Source of the DNA: a virus
Direction: 5' to 3' (one strand)
DNA: 61,465 bases
IMG/VR virus record: IMGVR_UViG_3300019889_000016
Coordinates: 1-61,465 of that record
Below the pieces are notes generated by a model. That model was not told the DNA's origin and did not search any database. It saw only the letters and a list, made by a program, of their open reading frames with translations. Below are positions 14,388 to 22,094 of the stretch, piece after piece (position 1 is the stretch's first letter; each line of letters opens with the position of its first letter). A program made the translations under genes and the position numbers.

Positions 14388-14690
14388 TTACTGGCCGTCG
14401 CGTCCGCGGCGGGCCTTGAGTAGAGCCTGGCGGACCGACTCAGCGGTGACGCCGAGGTAGTCGGCGATCTCCTTGTTGGTGACCTCCAGCGGGCCGGCCA
14501 ACATCAGGTAGAGCCGGATGCGGCGCTTGTTCTTGGCGTCGACGGGCTTCATGTACTCGACGATGTCGAGCAGCTCGTCGAGCAGCTTGCGGCGCGCGGT
14601 CTCCCGGTCGACGTCGACCAGGAGCTGAGTCACCTCCTGCTCGGGGGTGGGTGTGTCCGCCGTCGGGGCGGCGGTGTCGACGTCGGCCAT
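14388..14690 (-). CDS. Sigma region 4-like HTH protein
   Basis: 100 residues. After an acidic, proline-rich N-terminus, a helical segment (LLDELLDIVEYMKPVDAKNK) leads to a clear helix-turn-helix, VTNKEIADYLGVTAESVRQA followed by LLKARRG, typical of sigma-70 region 4 or related regulators. No region 2 is present, so it is not a complete sigma factor. It could bind -35-like DNA and so act on the repeated promoter sites (inference). Confidence 0.75.
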   Translation of the reverse strand: MADVDTAAPTADTPTPEQEVTQLLVDVDRETARRKLLDELLDIVEYMKPVDAKNKRRIRLYLMLAGPLEVTNKEIADYLGVTAESVRQALLKARRGRDGQ

Positions 14691-14693
14691 GGC

Positions 14694-15080
14694 TCAGACC
14701 GGGGCCGGCTCGGCGGCGAAGTCGTCGGCCGGGTCGTCCACGTCGTCGGCCTCGTCGTCGTCGTAGGGGAGCGACTGCACGCCCTTGGCCTCTTCGACGC
14801 GGCGGCGCTGCTGCTCCAGCAGCTCCTCCACCAGGCCCGGGTCGATGATCGCGGCGTTGTCGACGCGCAGCACGTGGATGCGCTCCAACACGTCGGTGTC
14901 CTTCACCTTGTCGTGGCGGACCTTGACGACCTCGAACTCGATGACGACGGTGCCGCGTTCGCCGTGGTGCATCTCCAGGCTGTTGACGGCCAGCGCCTTG
15001 TTGAGGCCGCCGGACGCTCCGGGCATCTCGATGCCTGACGCGACCACGTCGCGGTCCTCGAACGGTGTGAGCGATCCCAT
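14694..15080 (-). CDS. Conserved phage protein of unknown function (128 aa)
   Basis: Starts MGSLTPFEDRDVVASGIEMP. The sequence has the look of a family common in actinophages beside recombination nucleases: a strand-rich core (GTVVIEFEVVKVRHDKV), a short VLERIHVLRVDNAAII segment and an acidic tail (YDDDEADDVDDPADDF). It could associate with the nuclease at 15120-15533. Confidence 0.7.
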   Translation of the reverse strand: MGSLTPFEDRDVVASGIEMPGASGGLNKALAVNSLEMHHGERGTVVIEFEVVKVRHDKVKDTDVLERIHVLRVDNAAIIDPGLVEELLEQQRRRVEEAKGVQSLPYDDDEADDVDDPADDFAAEPAPV

Positions 15081-15105
15081 GTGTGGGGTGTCCTTCCTGT
15101 TGGGG

Positions 15106-15129
15106 GTTACCGCGCTACGTTAGCGCGGT
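15106..15129. promoter_or_regulatory. Operator-like repeat, double half-sites
   Basis: GTTACCGCGCTAC followed immediately by GTTAGCGCGGT: two copies of the operator half-site in a 24-bp stretch between 15080 and 15120. Minus-strand TAACGT is present (15117-15122), but no good -35 at the right spacing, so it may be an operator or weak promoter for the 128-aa gene. Confidence 0.55.
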
Positions 15130-15533
15130 CCGCGCTGTCGGGCGGTGGCCAGCTCCCGGTAGGCGATCAACCGGTCGACCGGATCGAACCCGTAGACCCG
15201 GGGCGCCGACTTCGGGTCACGCATCCACGCTTGAATGTCGGGCCATGGGTCCCGGGGTCGCAGCACCCACGCCCGGGCGTTGGGCACCTCGGCGTAGAGC
15301 GACAGCACCGCCCGCTGGGCGCCCTCCAGGCGGCCACGGTCGGCCTTGACTTCGATGGCCAGGAGCCGGGGCGGACGGAGCGCGATCAGGTCCGGCTGGC
15401 CTTTCAGCGTGCAACCGGTGCGCCAGAACCCCTGCTTGGTGAGCAGCGGGTAGGTGTGCGCGACGACGTAGCCGAACACCTCCAGCGCCGCCACCAGGGT
15501 GGCCTGCCACTCCTTCTCCGTCGGCCCCGGCAC
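15120..15533 (-). CDS. VRR-NUC-type nuclease
   Basis: 137 residues from a GTG (VPGPTEKEWQ). PD-(D/E)XK layout: an N-terminal helix with catalytic Glu (EKEWQATLVAALEVFGY), then GQPDLIALRPPRLLAIEVKA, giving the D...ExK core (PDLI, IEVKAD), and a following Gln helix (RLEGAQRAVLSLY). These single-domain VRR-NUC proteins cut branched or flapped DNA, like Holliday junction resolvases. Likely serves recombination or resolution of replication intermediates with the helicase. Confidence 0.85.
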   Translation of the reverse strand: MPGPTEKEWQATLVAALEVFGYVVAHTYPLLTKQGFWRTGCTLKGQPDLIALRPPRLLAIEVKADRGRLEGAQRAVLSLYAEVPNARAWVLRPRDPWPDIQAWMRDPKSAPRVYGFDPVDRLIAYRELATARQRGPR

Positions 15534-15536
15534 CGG

Positions 15537-16010
15537 TCAGTCGACTACCACGACGTCGGGCTCGTCGGACTCCCCGGGCTCCCCGTCCAGGTCGGCCATC
15601 ATCAGCGTCGGGGTCCCGTCGGTGAACGTGATGTAGGCGCCGTCGACCCGCACCCGGATGGTGCCGTCGTCGAGCACGTCCCACAGCGGCAGTTCCTCGT
15701 CGCCGTGGTCGTCGGCCCACGACTCGACGGCGTCGCGGACCGCGTCCACGACCCGAGTCCACGCCGCCGACGCGGTCGCCACGTCGGGCTGCAAGCGCAC
15801 GACGTCGGCGGCGGCGAACCGGACGCGGCGGCGCTGCTTGGAATCCTCCGGGGCGTCGGGCCGGCGGCCGTAGGCGTCGACCACCTCACCGGTGCCGTTC
15901 CATGTCTTGCGCACCTCGTCGATGACGAGCGGCCCGTACCGGTCGGTGTCGATCACCATGTTGGGCGCCAACCTGGCGGCCTCGGCGGCGCTGTAGATCT
16001 CGATCTTCAC
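15537..16010 (-). CDS. Hypothetical 157-aa protein
   Basis: GTG start (VKIEIYSAAEAARLAP) after GGAGGACAGCAC. Contains RYGPLVIDEVRKTW, an RRRVRFAAADVVRLQPD segment and DDGTIRVRVDGAYITFTDG, suggesting a small mixed alpha/beta protein with an SH3-like beta hairpin. C-terminus is acidic (GEPGESDEPDVVVVD). No family recognised. Confidence 0.65.
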   Translation of the reverse strand: MKIEIYSAAEAARLAPNMVIDTDRYGPLVIDEVRKTWNGTGEVVDAYGRRPDAPEDSKQRRRVRFAAADVVRLQPDVATASAAWTRVVDAVRDAVESWADDHGDEELPLWDVLDDGTIRVRVDGAYITFTDGTPTLMMADLDGEPGESDEPDVVVVD

Positions 16011-16219
16011 GTGCTGTCCTCCGTGGGTATCTCGGGTGTGTCGAGGGTGGCGGGGTAGCGGCATCGGATGGTGCCGGGCTGGCCCAGGTCGCCGCTGATG
16101 GCGTGGTCCTTGCGGCGCCACGGCCGGGCGGGGGTACCGCCGCGGTGGCGTTCGGCCCGGGGTCGGAGCAACGGGACGTCGCGCTGGCAGCCCGGGCAGC
16201 GGCCGGTCAGCGGCGCCAT
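16007..16219 (-). CDS. Small CxxC protein
   Basis: 70 residues, MAPLTGRCPGCQRDVPLLRP. A CPGC pair near the start and a later HR/C region could bind zinc, but only three cysteines are present. ATG lies inside the 3' end of the HNH gene upstream (13-base overlap); TGA overlaps the next GTG. Confidence 0.55.
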   Translation of the reverse strand: MAPLTGRCPGCQRDVPLLRPRAERHRGGTPARPWRRKDHAISGDLGQPGTIRCRYPATLDTPEIPTEDST

Positions 16220-16644
16220 ACCGTGCCTGCCCGCACTTTGCGGATGAGGGTGCGCGACACGCCGTGGCGGGCGGCCAGCTCGCGCTGGGAGTCGGACGAC
16301 GCCCGGATGTCGGCGACATCGGCCGCGGTCAGCTTGGCGTTGGGATGGGCTTCGCCCAGCAGGCGCCGGCCACGGCCCTTCCGTTCGGCGTCGCGGACGT
16401 TGACGAGCTGCGTGGCGCGGACCAGGTGGTCGTAGCGGAAGCACGGCGGGTTGTCGCACGTGTGCATCACCACCTCGCCCGGCGACAGTGGCCCCTCGAC
16501 CTGCTCCACCACCCACCGGTGCAGCTGGACCAGTTGGCGGCCACGACGGCGGCCCCGAGCGTCGACGCGTGGTGGTCCGAACGACACGCGGCCGTACCCG
16601 TGGCCGTTGTCGGGGCCGCGGTAGACGAGGCAGTCAGTGGCCAC
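16207..16644 (-). CDS. HNH endonuclease with C-terminal HTH
   Basis: 145 residues from a GTG with GGAGGGACC upstream. N-terminal strands GYGRVSFGPPRV and LVQLHRWVVEQVEG precede the nuclease core VVMHTCDNPPCFRYDHL (His-Cys...Cys...His) and QLVNVRDAERKGRG. The C-terminal ANAKLT-type region (HPNAKLTAADVADIRA, then LAARHGVSRTLIRKV) is a DNA-binding HTH as in free-standing homing endonucleases. Probably mobile or a DNA-processing factor. Confidence 0.85.
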   Translation of the reverse strand: MATDCLVYRGPDNGHGYGRVSFGPPRVDARGRRRGRQLVQLHRWVVEQVEGPLSPGEVVMHTCDNPPCFRYDHLVRATQLVNVRDAERKGRGRRLLGEAHPNAKLTAADVADIRASSDSQRELAARHGVSRTLIRKVRAGTVWRR

Positions 16645-16870
16645 GGTCCCTCCACTCGTCAGCGTTGGGGCAGGTCTGGAAATGCGTCGTGTGGACGGGG
16701 TGCTCGGCCATCAGCGGGGACTGGCCGTGGACGATCGCCCTCGGGCCGGCGGGCGTGGGGATGAGTTCGACGTTGCCGGCGGGGTTGGGTTCGGCGTCGA
16801 TGGGCATCGCCTTGCCCTTGTTGGTGGTGGCCCAGATGATCTCGGCGTTGCAGCTGCGGCAGGTGCTCAT
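16634..16870 (-). CDS. Small zinc-ribbon protein
   Basis: 78 residues. MSTCRSCNAEIIWATTNKGK has one CxxC pair; a second ligand region is H...C near the end (HTTHFQTCPNADEW). Known in many actinophages as a small zinc-finger-like protein of unknown function. ATG overlaps the previous TGA. Confidence 0.65.
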   Translation of the reverse strand: MSTCRSCNAEIIWATTNKGKAMPIDAEPNPAGNVELIPTPAGPRAIVHGQSPLMAEHPVHTTHFQTCPNADEWRDRGH

Positions 16871-17100
16871 GTCGTTCGCCCACGGAACCAGGCGACACAG
16901 CGGTGGCACGCCCGGGGGTGGTCGGGGTCGAACGGCACGGGCTTGCCGTTCTCGCGCAGCGAGTAGGGCGTGATGCTGGTCCCGCAGGCGGCCCGATGGT
17001 TGCGGCCCCACCGGCTGGCCTGCACGTGCGTGTGGATGTGCCGGAGGGGGCCGCGCTCGTTGTACTGGTTCCGGCAGGTGATGCCGACGACGTAGCTCAT
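16867..17100 (-). CDS. Hypothetical 77-aa protein with four Cys
   Basis: MSYVVGITCRNQYNERGPLR begins a basic, His-rich protein (HIHTHVQASRWGRNHRAACG) ending with CHRCVAWF. Cys and His spacing would allow metal binding. Overlaps both neighbours by four bases. Function unknown. Confidence 0.6.
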   Translation of the reverse strand: MSYVVGITCRNQYNERGPLRHIHTHVQASRWGRNHRAACGTSITPYSLRENGKPVPFDPDHPRACHRCVAWFRGRTT

Positions 17101-17498
17101 GGCCGTGTGATGTCGTCGGGCCGCGGCCGGTGCATCGGAGTGCCGTCCCACCACCACTCAACGATCCCGGCCAGGATCAGGCGGTGCCACGCGGTCCCGT
17201 AGTCGCCGACCAGAGCGCGGGGGATGACCAGACCCAACGCCTCACCGTCGGCGCGGCGCATCGTCTCCACGCCGTCGTTGTGGCCGCCGCACAACGTCAG
17301 CAGGTTGCGCATCACGTACAGGCCGCCCTGCCCCTCCTTGTGGAGATGGTGGGGCGTGAACGGCACACCGATGCACCGACCCAACAGCGACCCGGCGAGC
17401 CGGCACCGGCCGTCGCGCTCGAACACCGCGGTCCGGGTGGCGACCTCGGCCGGCGTGCGGCGCGCCCGGCCGCTGCGGAGACCGCGGCTACGTTGCAT
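17097..17498 (-). CDS. HNH endonuclease
   Basis: 133 residues. Basic N-terminus, then the HNH pattern VFERDGRCRLAGS, FTPHHLHKEGQGG and MRNLLTLCGGHNDGVE, with paired Cys (C32, C42, C71 by eye) and the His-His-Asn/His nuclease residues. Compact HNH proteins in phages nick DNA in packaging or act as homing nucleases; this one is far from terminase, so a homing or replication role is likelier. Confidence 0.8.
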   Translation of the reverse strand: MQRSRGLRSGRARRTPAEVATRTAVFERDGRCRLAGSLLGRCIGVPFTPHHLHKEGQGGLYVMRNLLTLCGGHNDGVETMRRADGEALGLVIPRALVGDYGTAWHRLILAGIVEWWWDGTPMHRPRPDDITRP

Positions 17499-17658
17499 CG
17501 GTCAGCACCTCCCACGTGACCACGTTGCCCAGCGACAGCCGCTCGGTGTACCCGTTGGCCTGGGACAGCACCAGCTCGTGGCCGTGGCGGTCCCACCTGA
17601 TCCGGTGGGCGTGGTAGCGCTGGTCGATCCCGCCCGCGTAGATGACGTCCAAGATCAC
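17488..17658 (-). CDS. Hypothetical 56-aa protein
   Basis: GTG start (VILDVIYAGGIDQRYHAHRI) with GGAGG upstream, overlapping the previous TGA; ends LGNVVTWEVLTDAT, overlapping the HNH start by 11 bases. The pattern of short strands and a WDRHGHELVLSQ segment suggests a small beta barrel. Family unknown. Confidence 0.6.
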   Translation of the reverse strand: MILDVIYAGGIDQRYHAHRIRWDRHGHELVLSQANGYTERLSLGNVVTWEVLTDAT

Positions 17659-17897
17659 GACCCACCTCCGACCGCGGCCCGCCGCTGTCTGGGCGACTTG
17701 CCCCGTAGGGGGATGGGAGCGGCGCTGGTTGGGTCGGCGCCCGACCCGACGTCGGGCAACGCCGACGGGTCGAACCCGACGACGTCAGGGGTGTCGGCGG
17801 TGCGGTGCCAGTCGCGGCGGCGCTTCTTGCCCTTGCCGTGCTGGGTGCCGGACGTGCCGTTGCGGTCCCACCGGATGTTGCGGTTCTTGCGGGCCAT
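17655..17897 (-). CDS. Basic 80-aa protein
   Basis: MARKNRNIRWDRNGTSGTQH followed by GKGKKRRRDWHR: a very basic, probably disordered N-terminus likely to contact nucleic acid. The second half is Pro/Ala/Ser-rich and ends QRRAAVGGGS. The TGA overlaps the next GTG. Confidence 0.6.
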   Translation of the reverse strand: MARKNRNIRWDRNGTSGTQHGKGKKRRRDWHRTADTPDVVGFDPSALPDVGSGADPTSAAPIPLRGKSPRQRRAAVGGGS

Positions 17898-17899
17898 GA

Positions 17900-18610
17900 T
17901 CAGGCCTCCTCGGGTCGTCGGAGTCGCAGGATGGTCTCGAACTCGGCGCGGGCCGCGGTCGCTTCGGTGCCGTGGCCGTTCAGGCGGTCGGTGGCGATCC
18001 GGTTGTCGCGGCCGGCGTGCACGAACCCGGCGCCCATCGCCGCGCCCCGGTGCCACTCGGTCGCCGGGATCAGCGCTTTCGCCTTGTAGAAGTCGGAGAC
18101 GTTCAGCAGCAGCAGGCCACCCGGTCGGAGCACGGCCAGCATCAGCCGGTAGGCGGCGGCGTGGAACGCCCAGTAGCGGGGACCCCACGGGATGTTCGCG
18201 CTGGTGCCCGATGTGAGTGGGCGCCCCAAGTCGTGTGTGTAGCTCCGGCGTGTGGACTCGTCCTTGGCCACGTGGTTGTCGGCGAACCGGTTCCCGTAGG
18301 TCGGGCTGGTCGCGATGGCGTCGGCCAGATCGGCGTTGCGGACCATGCGCGGTACCCACTCGAACATGTCGCCGCAGTAGGTGCGCTTGTGTAGGGCGGC
18401 CCACTCGGGCTCGATCTCGATGCCAGCGGTGCGGATGCGACGGGACGTCAGCTGGTGGACGCGCCCGACTCCGGCGAAGGGGTCGAGCACGTACAGCGGG
18501 CCGTCGTGCACCCGGCCGATGACCCGGCGGGCTTCGGCCGTGAGCAGCACCCGCATCCGGTCCAGGATGGGATCGGAGAACTTGGCGGGGTGCAGGGGTG
18601 CGGACGTCAC
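17900..18610 (-). CDS. DNA methyltransferase-like protein
   Basis: 236 residues from a GTG (VTSAPLHPAKFSDPIL) in the previous TGA. The SAM-binding motif I is LDPFAGVGRVHQL, followed by an acidic strand end GIEIEP. The catalytic motif IV appears as IATSPTYGNRFAD, a variant of (S/N)PPY in which the first proline pair is PT. Later AVLRPGGLLLLNVSDF matches the common methyltransferase strand. Likely an adenine-N6 or cytosine-N4 DNA methyltransferase protecting phage DNA, though the PT variant makes activity uncertain. Confidence 0.75.
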   Translation of the reverse strand: MTSAPLHPAKFSDPILDRMRVLLTAEARRVIGRVHDGPLYVLDPFAGVGRVHQLTSRRIRTAGIEIEPEWAALHKRTYCGDMFEWVPRMVRNADLADAIATSPTYGNRFADNHVAKDESTRRSYTHDLGRPLTSGTSANIPWGPRYWAFHAAAYRLMLAVLRPGGLLLLNVSDFYKAKALIPATEWHRGAAMGAGFVHAGRDNRIATDRLNGHGTEATAARAEFETILRLRRPEEA

Positions 18611-19116
18611 CGGAGTGAAGCCAGGGCGTCGGTCGCCCACGCCGTGGCGGCGTCGGGCTCGTCACGCCACCAATCGAGGACCGCCTGGGACAGCTCGGCG
18701 AACACGCCCGGCATGTCGGGGGTGCGGCGCGGCAGCGGGGGCCGACGTGACGGGCCGGGATCGGCCGGCAGCGGGGCGGCAGGGACGGGGTCGGCGAGTG
18801 ACGCGGTGCGCATGCGTTGGGCGGCAACGAACCCGGGCTCGGGGACGTCGACGTCGGCGTCCATCATGAACAGCACGTGGCGGCGGCCGATCACCTCGCG
18901 GATCGCGTAGCCATCCCCCTCCAGGGCGATCATGCTGCGCATGACGTGTTCCTGGGTGGTGCGGAACCCGGCGTCGCGCAGCGCCTTGTGGATGGTGGCG
19001 GTGACGTTGGCGGTCTGGAACCCGCCGTGCTGCTTCGTGATCCACGCCACGGCGATGTCACGGTGCTTGCGCTGAGTCGTCGTCTTGGGTGGGAACGTCA
19101 GCGGTCGAGTGGCCAT
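18607..19116 (-). CDS. Winged-helix-like hypothetical protein
   Basis: 169 residues, first gene after promoter site 8, with GGAGG before the ATG. Residues 15-90 (HRDIAVAWITKQHGGFQTAN, EHVMRSMIALEGDGYAIREV) resemble a winged-helix fold. A proline-rich linker follows, then a C-terminal helix (ELSQAVLDWWRDEP). Possibly a DNA-binding regulator. Confidence 0.65.
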   Translation of the reverse strand: MATRPLTFPPKTTTQRKHRDIAVAWITKQHGGFQTANVTATIHKALRDAGFRTTQEHVMRSMIALEGDGYAIREVIGRRHVLFMMDADVDVPEPGFVAAQRMRTASLADPVPAAPLPADPGPSRRPPLPRRTPDMPGVFAELSQAVLDWWRDEPDAATAWATDALASLR

Positions 19117-19151
19117 GTCGGCCTCCTGGTCGGGGTGTAGGTGATGCCGGG

Positions 19152-19191
19152 ACGTTACCGCGCTACAGGTCGGGTTGCAAGCGCGGTAACG
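19152..19191 (-). promoter_or_regulatory. Promoter/operator repeat, site 8
   Basis: Minus strand: GCGTTACCGCGC, -35 TTGCAA (19175-19180), 17-bp spacer, -10 TAACGT (19152-19157), with GTAGCGCGGTAACG over the -10. The stop of the small ORF 19163-19291 lies inside the site. Confidence 0.8.
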
Positions 19192-19291
19192 CCGGGTGTT
19201 CGTTCACGGGCCACCCGCAGTAGGAACAGATGCGCCCCAGCTCGGGTCGGGTGGCGTCCAGCCAGCTGATGGACGCCGTGCAAGCGCCCAC
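19163..19291 (-). CDS. Overlapping small ORF with CSYCGWPVNEHP motif
   Basis: A 42-residue reading frame from a GTG (VGACTASISWLDATRPELG) ending in ICSYCGWPVNEHPALP, the same C-x2-C knuckle found at the C-terminus of the 240-aa protein at 6075-6797. It overlaps the 77-aa ORF at 19204-19437 in another frame over 88 bases. Either it is a separate gene or the real C-terminus of that ORF reached by a -1 frameshift, or a sequencing error separates them. Confidence 0.5.
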   Translation of the reverse strand: MGACTASISWLDATRPELGRICSYCGWPVNEHPALPRLQPDL

Positions 19292-19437
19292 CGGCCGCCG
19301 GGGGCGACCCGAGCCGCCCACGTCGCCGGGTCCTGCACCTGGCCGTCCTCCAACGGCGGTAGCGGCAGCGGATGCCACAGCAGACCCGGCACCCCGTCCG
19401 GCACCACCAGCACCCCGTCGCGGTCGTCGAGCGGCAC
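19204..19437 (-). CDS. Hypothetical 77-aa protein, possibly frameshifted
   Basis: GTG start (VPLDDRDGVLVVPDGVPG) sharing a base with the previous TAG. The first 50 residues (through DGQVQDPATWAARVAPGG) look like real protein; after that this frame becomes Trp/Pro-rich and less convincing while the alternative frame improves (see 19163-19291). Confidence 0.5.
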   Translation of the reverse strand: MPLDDRDGVLVVPDGVPGLLWHPLPLPPLEDGQVQDPATWAARVAPGGRWALARRPSAGWTPPDPSWGASVPTAGGP

Positions 19438-19970
19438 TAGAACGCCCCGAGGCGGCCATCGTGCTCCCCGATCATCCGAGCCGTCTCCGCTACCGCCCGC
19501 TCCAGCGTCGTGTCCGACACCAGCGCCAGCTGCGTGCTCTCTCCGGGCGCTTTCCGGCGACCTCGGTGGGTGCGGTGGTGGGCGCGGTGCGCCACCGGCG
19601 GCAGGCAGCCCTGCGGGCACGGTCGCACCCACCAGCTGCCGGCGTCGTCGGTGCGACCGTGCCCGCAGTCCAGGCACGTCAGGCAGGCGACCGTGCCTCT
19701 GCCGTCCGGGGACGCCGCCGCGGCCTGGTGTCGGCCCTGCGATGCCTGGATCACCCGTGCCCGCATGTCCGCGATCGTCGGGAAGAACTTCACGCTGGGG
19801 TCGGCCAGTAGGCCGGCGACGGCCTGGTCCAGGTCGTCGGGGAGCACCGCCGACAGCTGGGAGTTCCACATGTCGAAGACGGCGTAGACGGCGTCCTGAT
19901 CCTCGAACGCCCGGTTGTAGTTGAGGGCCAGCTTCGCGATCACACCCGCCAGATGGTCGGCCGCGATCAC
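19437..19970 (-). CDS. Possible helicase loader-like protein
   Basis: 177 residues from GTG (VIAADHLAGVIAKLALNY) overlapping the previous TGA. The N-terminal half (VFDMWNSQLSAVLPDDLDQA, then KFFPTIADMRARVIQAS) resembles loader proteins of the phage helicase-loader type. A zinc-binding-like segment follows: CLTCLDCGHG...CPQGC. Adjacent to the replication initiator operon. The assignment rests on pattern and context, so moderate. Confidence 0.55.
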   Translation of the reverse strand: MIAADHLAGVIAKLALNYNRAFEDQDAVYAVFDMWNSQLSAVLPDDLDQAVAGLLADPSVKFFPTIADMRARVIQASQGRHQAAAASPDGRGTVACLTCLDCGHGRTDDAGSWWVRPCPQGCLPPVAHRAHHRTHRGRRKAPGESTQLALVSDTTLERAVAETARMIGEHDGRLGAF

Positions 19971-20383
19971 GCGGCCCGGGCTTCTGCCAGGATCTCTGCC
20001 ACAGTCGCGCCGGCATCGGGATTCTCATCGACCCACTCCTGGATCAACCCCTCCAGCGAGGCCACGTCGGCGTCGATGCGCTGGAGCTGCGGGCGCACGA
20101 AGTCCTCGATCAGCTCCAGCCGGTTGAGGCGGACCACGTAGGCGTAGACCGCTGAGCCGTCGGCGGTGCGGCCCACGTGGCGCATGCCCTCGGTGCGGCA
20201 GATCCCCACGAACAGCGATCGGAGCCAGCTTCGGCGGGCCTGGTCCTGGAAGCGGACGGGCAGGTCTGGGAGCGCTGCGTCGGTGACCTGGTCGACGGGG
20301 ACGCGGTCGAGTCGGGCGTATTCAGGGCGGGCGGCCAGCCAGCGGCGCCCCCAGTCGTCGGCGGTCTCTCGGGTGGTCATCAT
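19967..20383 (-). CDS. Hypothetical 138-aa protein
   Basis: MMTTRETADDWGRRWLAARP start with ATGATG overlapping the previous TGA. Mostly helical (SWLRSLFVGICRTEGM, LIEDFVRPQLQRIDADVASL). Second half resembles a coiled coil. In the replication block; no family recognised. Confidence 0.65.
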   Translation of the reverse strand: MMTTRETADDWGRRWLAARPEYARLDRVPVDQVTDAALPDLPVRFQDQARRSWLRSLFVGICRTEGMRHVGRTADGSAVYAYVVRLNRLELIEDFVRPQLQRIDADVASLEGLIQEWVDENPDAGATVAEILAEARAA

Positions 20384-21141
20384 CGGGTCCCTTCGGTCAG
20401 AACGGTGCGGGCTTCGGTGAGCGCGGCGATCGCCTGGTCGATGTCGACCAGGACGGATTCGGCTACTCGCGGGGCCTGGTTGGCGGGGAGGTTGGCGTGG
20501 CCCCCTGGGTAGATACCGAACCGCATCGCGGCGATGGGCTGCTCCGAGGTGCGGGCCAGCTTCCGGGCAGCGACGACCCAGCGATCGGCTTCGGCCCACT
20601 GGCCGGCGGTGGACGGTGGAGCCGGCGGGTCGACCTTTCGAAGCACGTTCGCCCGCGACACCGTGTTCGACCGGCCCTCGATGGCGTCGCGCTCGGCCCC
20701 CTCGACGGCCGCGTCGAACGTCTCCTCATCGGCCTCCGCGAGCTTGCCGTACGCCGCTGCCTGGTCGTAGCTGATCCCATGATCGGCCAGGGTCGGCGGC
20801 GGCGCATCGGAAACCCCTCGGTCTGCACTAGGGGTTTCTGGCACGGCCCGAAGCCTCGGGCGTCCGCCCTTGTTCTTGCCTCTCTCGGCGAGGAGTTGCC
20901 CGATGCGCCGTTCGGCCCGGACGCGCATCGCCCCAGCGGCCGCGACCATCTCGGCGTTCAGGTCACGGGCACGGGTCGCGTGCTCCAACGTCGAGATCGC
21001 GGCCAGGATGTGGCGGGCCTCATCCAGGTCGCTGGTCTCGCGGACCGCCACCGCAGCCTGTCCGAGGAAGGCGAGCACCACGCCCACGGGGTCGTCGTGG
21101 GCATCGAGCGCACCGGCGCTCACCGGTACCAGATCCGTCAT
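20380..21141 (-). CDS. ParB/KorB-like helical protein
   Basis: 253 residues. An EMVAAAGAMRVRAERRIGQL helix followed by LLAERGKNKGGRPRLR and an HTH-like TLADHGISYDQAAAYGKLAE is a pattern I associate with phage and integrative element proteins that resemble the DNA-binding part of ParB/KorB. The C-terminal third is another helical region (RWVVAARKLARTSEQP). Probably DNA-binding. GGAGG precedes the ATG, and a TAACGT/operator half-site lies at 21181-21194 upstream. Confidence 0.65.
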   Translation of the reverse strand: MTDLVPVSAGALDAHDDPVGVVLAFLGQAAVAVRETSDLDEARHILAAISTLEHATRARDLNAEMVAAAGAMRVRAERRIGQLLAERGKNKGGRPRLRAVPETPSADRGVSDAPPPTLADHGISYDQAAAYGKLAEADEETFDAAVEGAERDAIEGRSNTVSRANVLRKVDPPAPPSTAGQWAEADRWVVAARKLARTSEQPIAAMRFGIYPGGHANLPANQAPRVAESVLVDIDQAIAALTEARTVLTEGTR

Positions 21142-22094
21142 CGGGGTGCCTCCAGGGCATTCGTCGGGGATGTACGCGCTGACGTTACCGCGATACCACG
21201 CAGGTGGCCCATCGTCCGTCCCATCGCCGTCCGCGGAGCCTCCACCGCCGCCACCCGCCGGTCGGGCAACGCGTCGTCACCCCAGCACTCCCCGTTCAGC
21301 CACGTGGCCGGATGCTTCGTGTAGGCGTCCTCCCGGTTCGGGTCCGCCGCGTAGGCCATCGCGCCCCGAACCATCACCTCCGGAGGAACATGCCGACGCC
21401 GCGCCGCCGCCCACGCCTTCCGCGCCTGCCCCTTCCCGGCCTTCCGCGGGTAGACGTCCCAGAACGCCACGAACGCGAGGTCCCGATCACTTCCCAGAAC
21501 GGGGCCGTCTGCGCGCTGGGTGCCGAGGGATTGGCGGATGGCCATCGGAGACGCAGCAGCAGGTGGCACGTCAGGGCCGGGAAGTGGCGCAGGCCGAACT
21601 GGATCGTTGCCCAGATCCAACCGGCCAGCCGGCGCGGCTCGCCCATCGTTTTCTCGTTCCTCATGGCTCTCCTTCACCTGGCTTTCCTTAGGCGCGTTGT
21701 CCAGCGTGGAGGGTCCGCGCTGGACAACGGGGACCCCTCCCCCCTGGCTGGCGTGGACCCCGCGTTGTGGAACGCGCTCCTCGGGCTGTCGGGGGATCAT
21801 CAGCACCCGGTAGCCGTTGGAGTCTGGGGAGCCATCCGGGCGCAGTCGGGCGACGCGTTCCACCCAGCCGGCGGTTTCCAGTTCGCTGATCCACGTGGCG
21901 ATGGAGCGCTTCGACCGACCGATCAGGCCGCCGATGCGGGCGTGGGAGGGGTAGCAATTCTCCGGATCGGAGCCGTGGCGAACTAGGACGCCGTAGACGC
22001 GGACAGCGTCCGGGCTGATGGCGTCGTCGTACAGCAACGTTTCCGGGATCATCGCGAACCGGTGCTCGACTTCGACGTGGGCCGGAGCGTTCAT
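21138..22094 (-). CDS. Replication initiator-like winged-helix protein
   Basis: 318 residues. The N-terminal winged helix AISPDAVRVYGVLVRHGS, SHARIGGLIGRSKRSIATWI, SELETAGWVERVARL is typical of phage replication initiators. A variable linker follows, then FWDVYPRKAGKGQARKAW and YTKHPATWLNGECWGDD, the C-terminal signature of many replication O-like proteins. It probably binds the origin and recruits the loader and host helicase. ATG overlaps the stop of a 17-aa leader ORF. Confidence 0.8.
   Translation of the reverse strand: MNAPAHVEVEHRFAMIPETLLYDDAISPDAVRVYGVLVRHGSDPENCYPSHARIGGLIGRSKRSIATWISELETAGWVERVARLRPDGSPDSNGYRVLMIPRQPEERVPQRGVHASQGGGVPVVQRGPSTLDNAPKESQVKESHEERENDGRAAPAGRLDLGNDPVRPAPLPGPDVPPAAASPMAIRQSLGTQRADGPVLGSDRDLAFVAFWDVYPRKAGKGQARKAWAAARRRHVPPEVMVRGAMAYAADPNREDAYTKHPATWLNGECWGDDALPDRRVAAVEAPRTAMGRTMGHLRGIAVTSARTSPTNALEAPR
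21181..21194 (-). promoter_or_regulatory. Operator half-site with TAACGT box
   Basis: GACGTTACCGCGAT, inside the 3' end of the initiator gene and 40 bases before the start of 20380-21141. On the minus strand it gives TAACGT, but no good -35 is seen. Confidence 0.45.

Noticed and set aside
14388-14690. Complete phage sigma factor
   Set aside because: Only a region 4-like HTH is present in 100 residues; no region 2 for -10 recognition.
15178-15205. tRNA-like GGATCGAACCC sequence
   Set aside because: No acceptor or anticodon stems can be paired around it; it is part of the VRR-NUC gene (GFDPVDRL). The similar GGGTCGAACCCG near 17770 is also coding.
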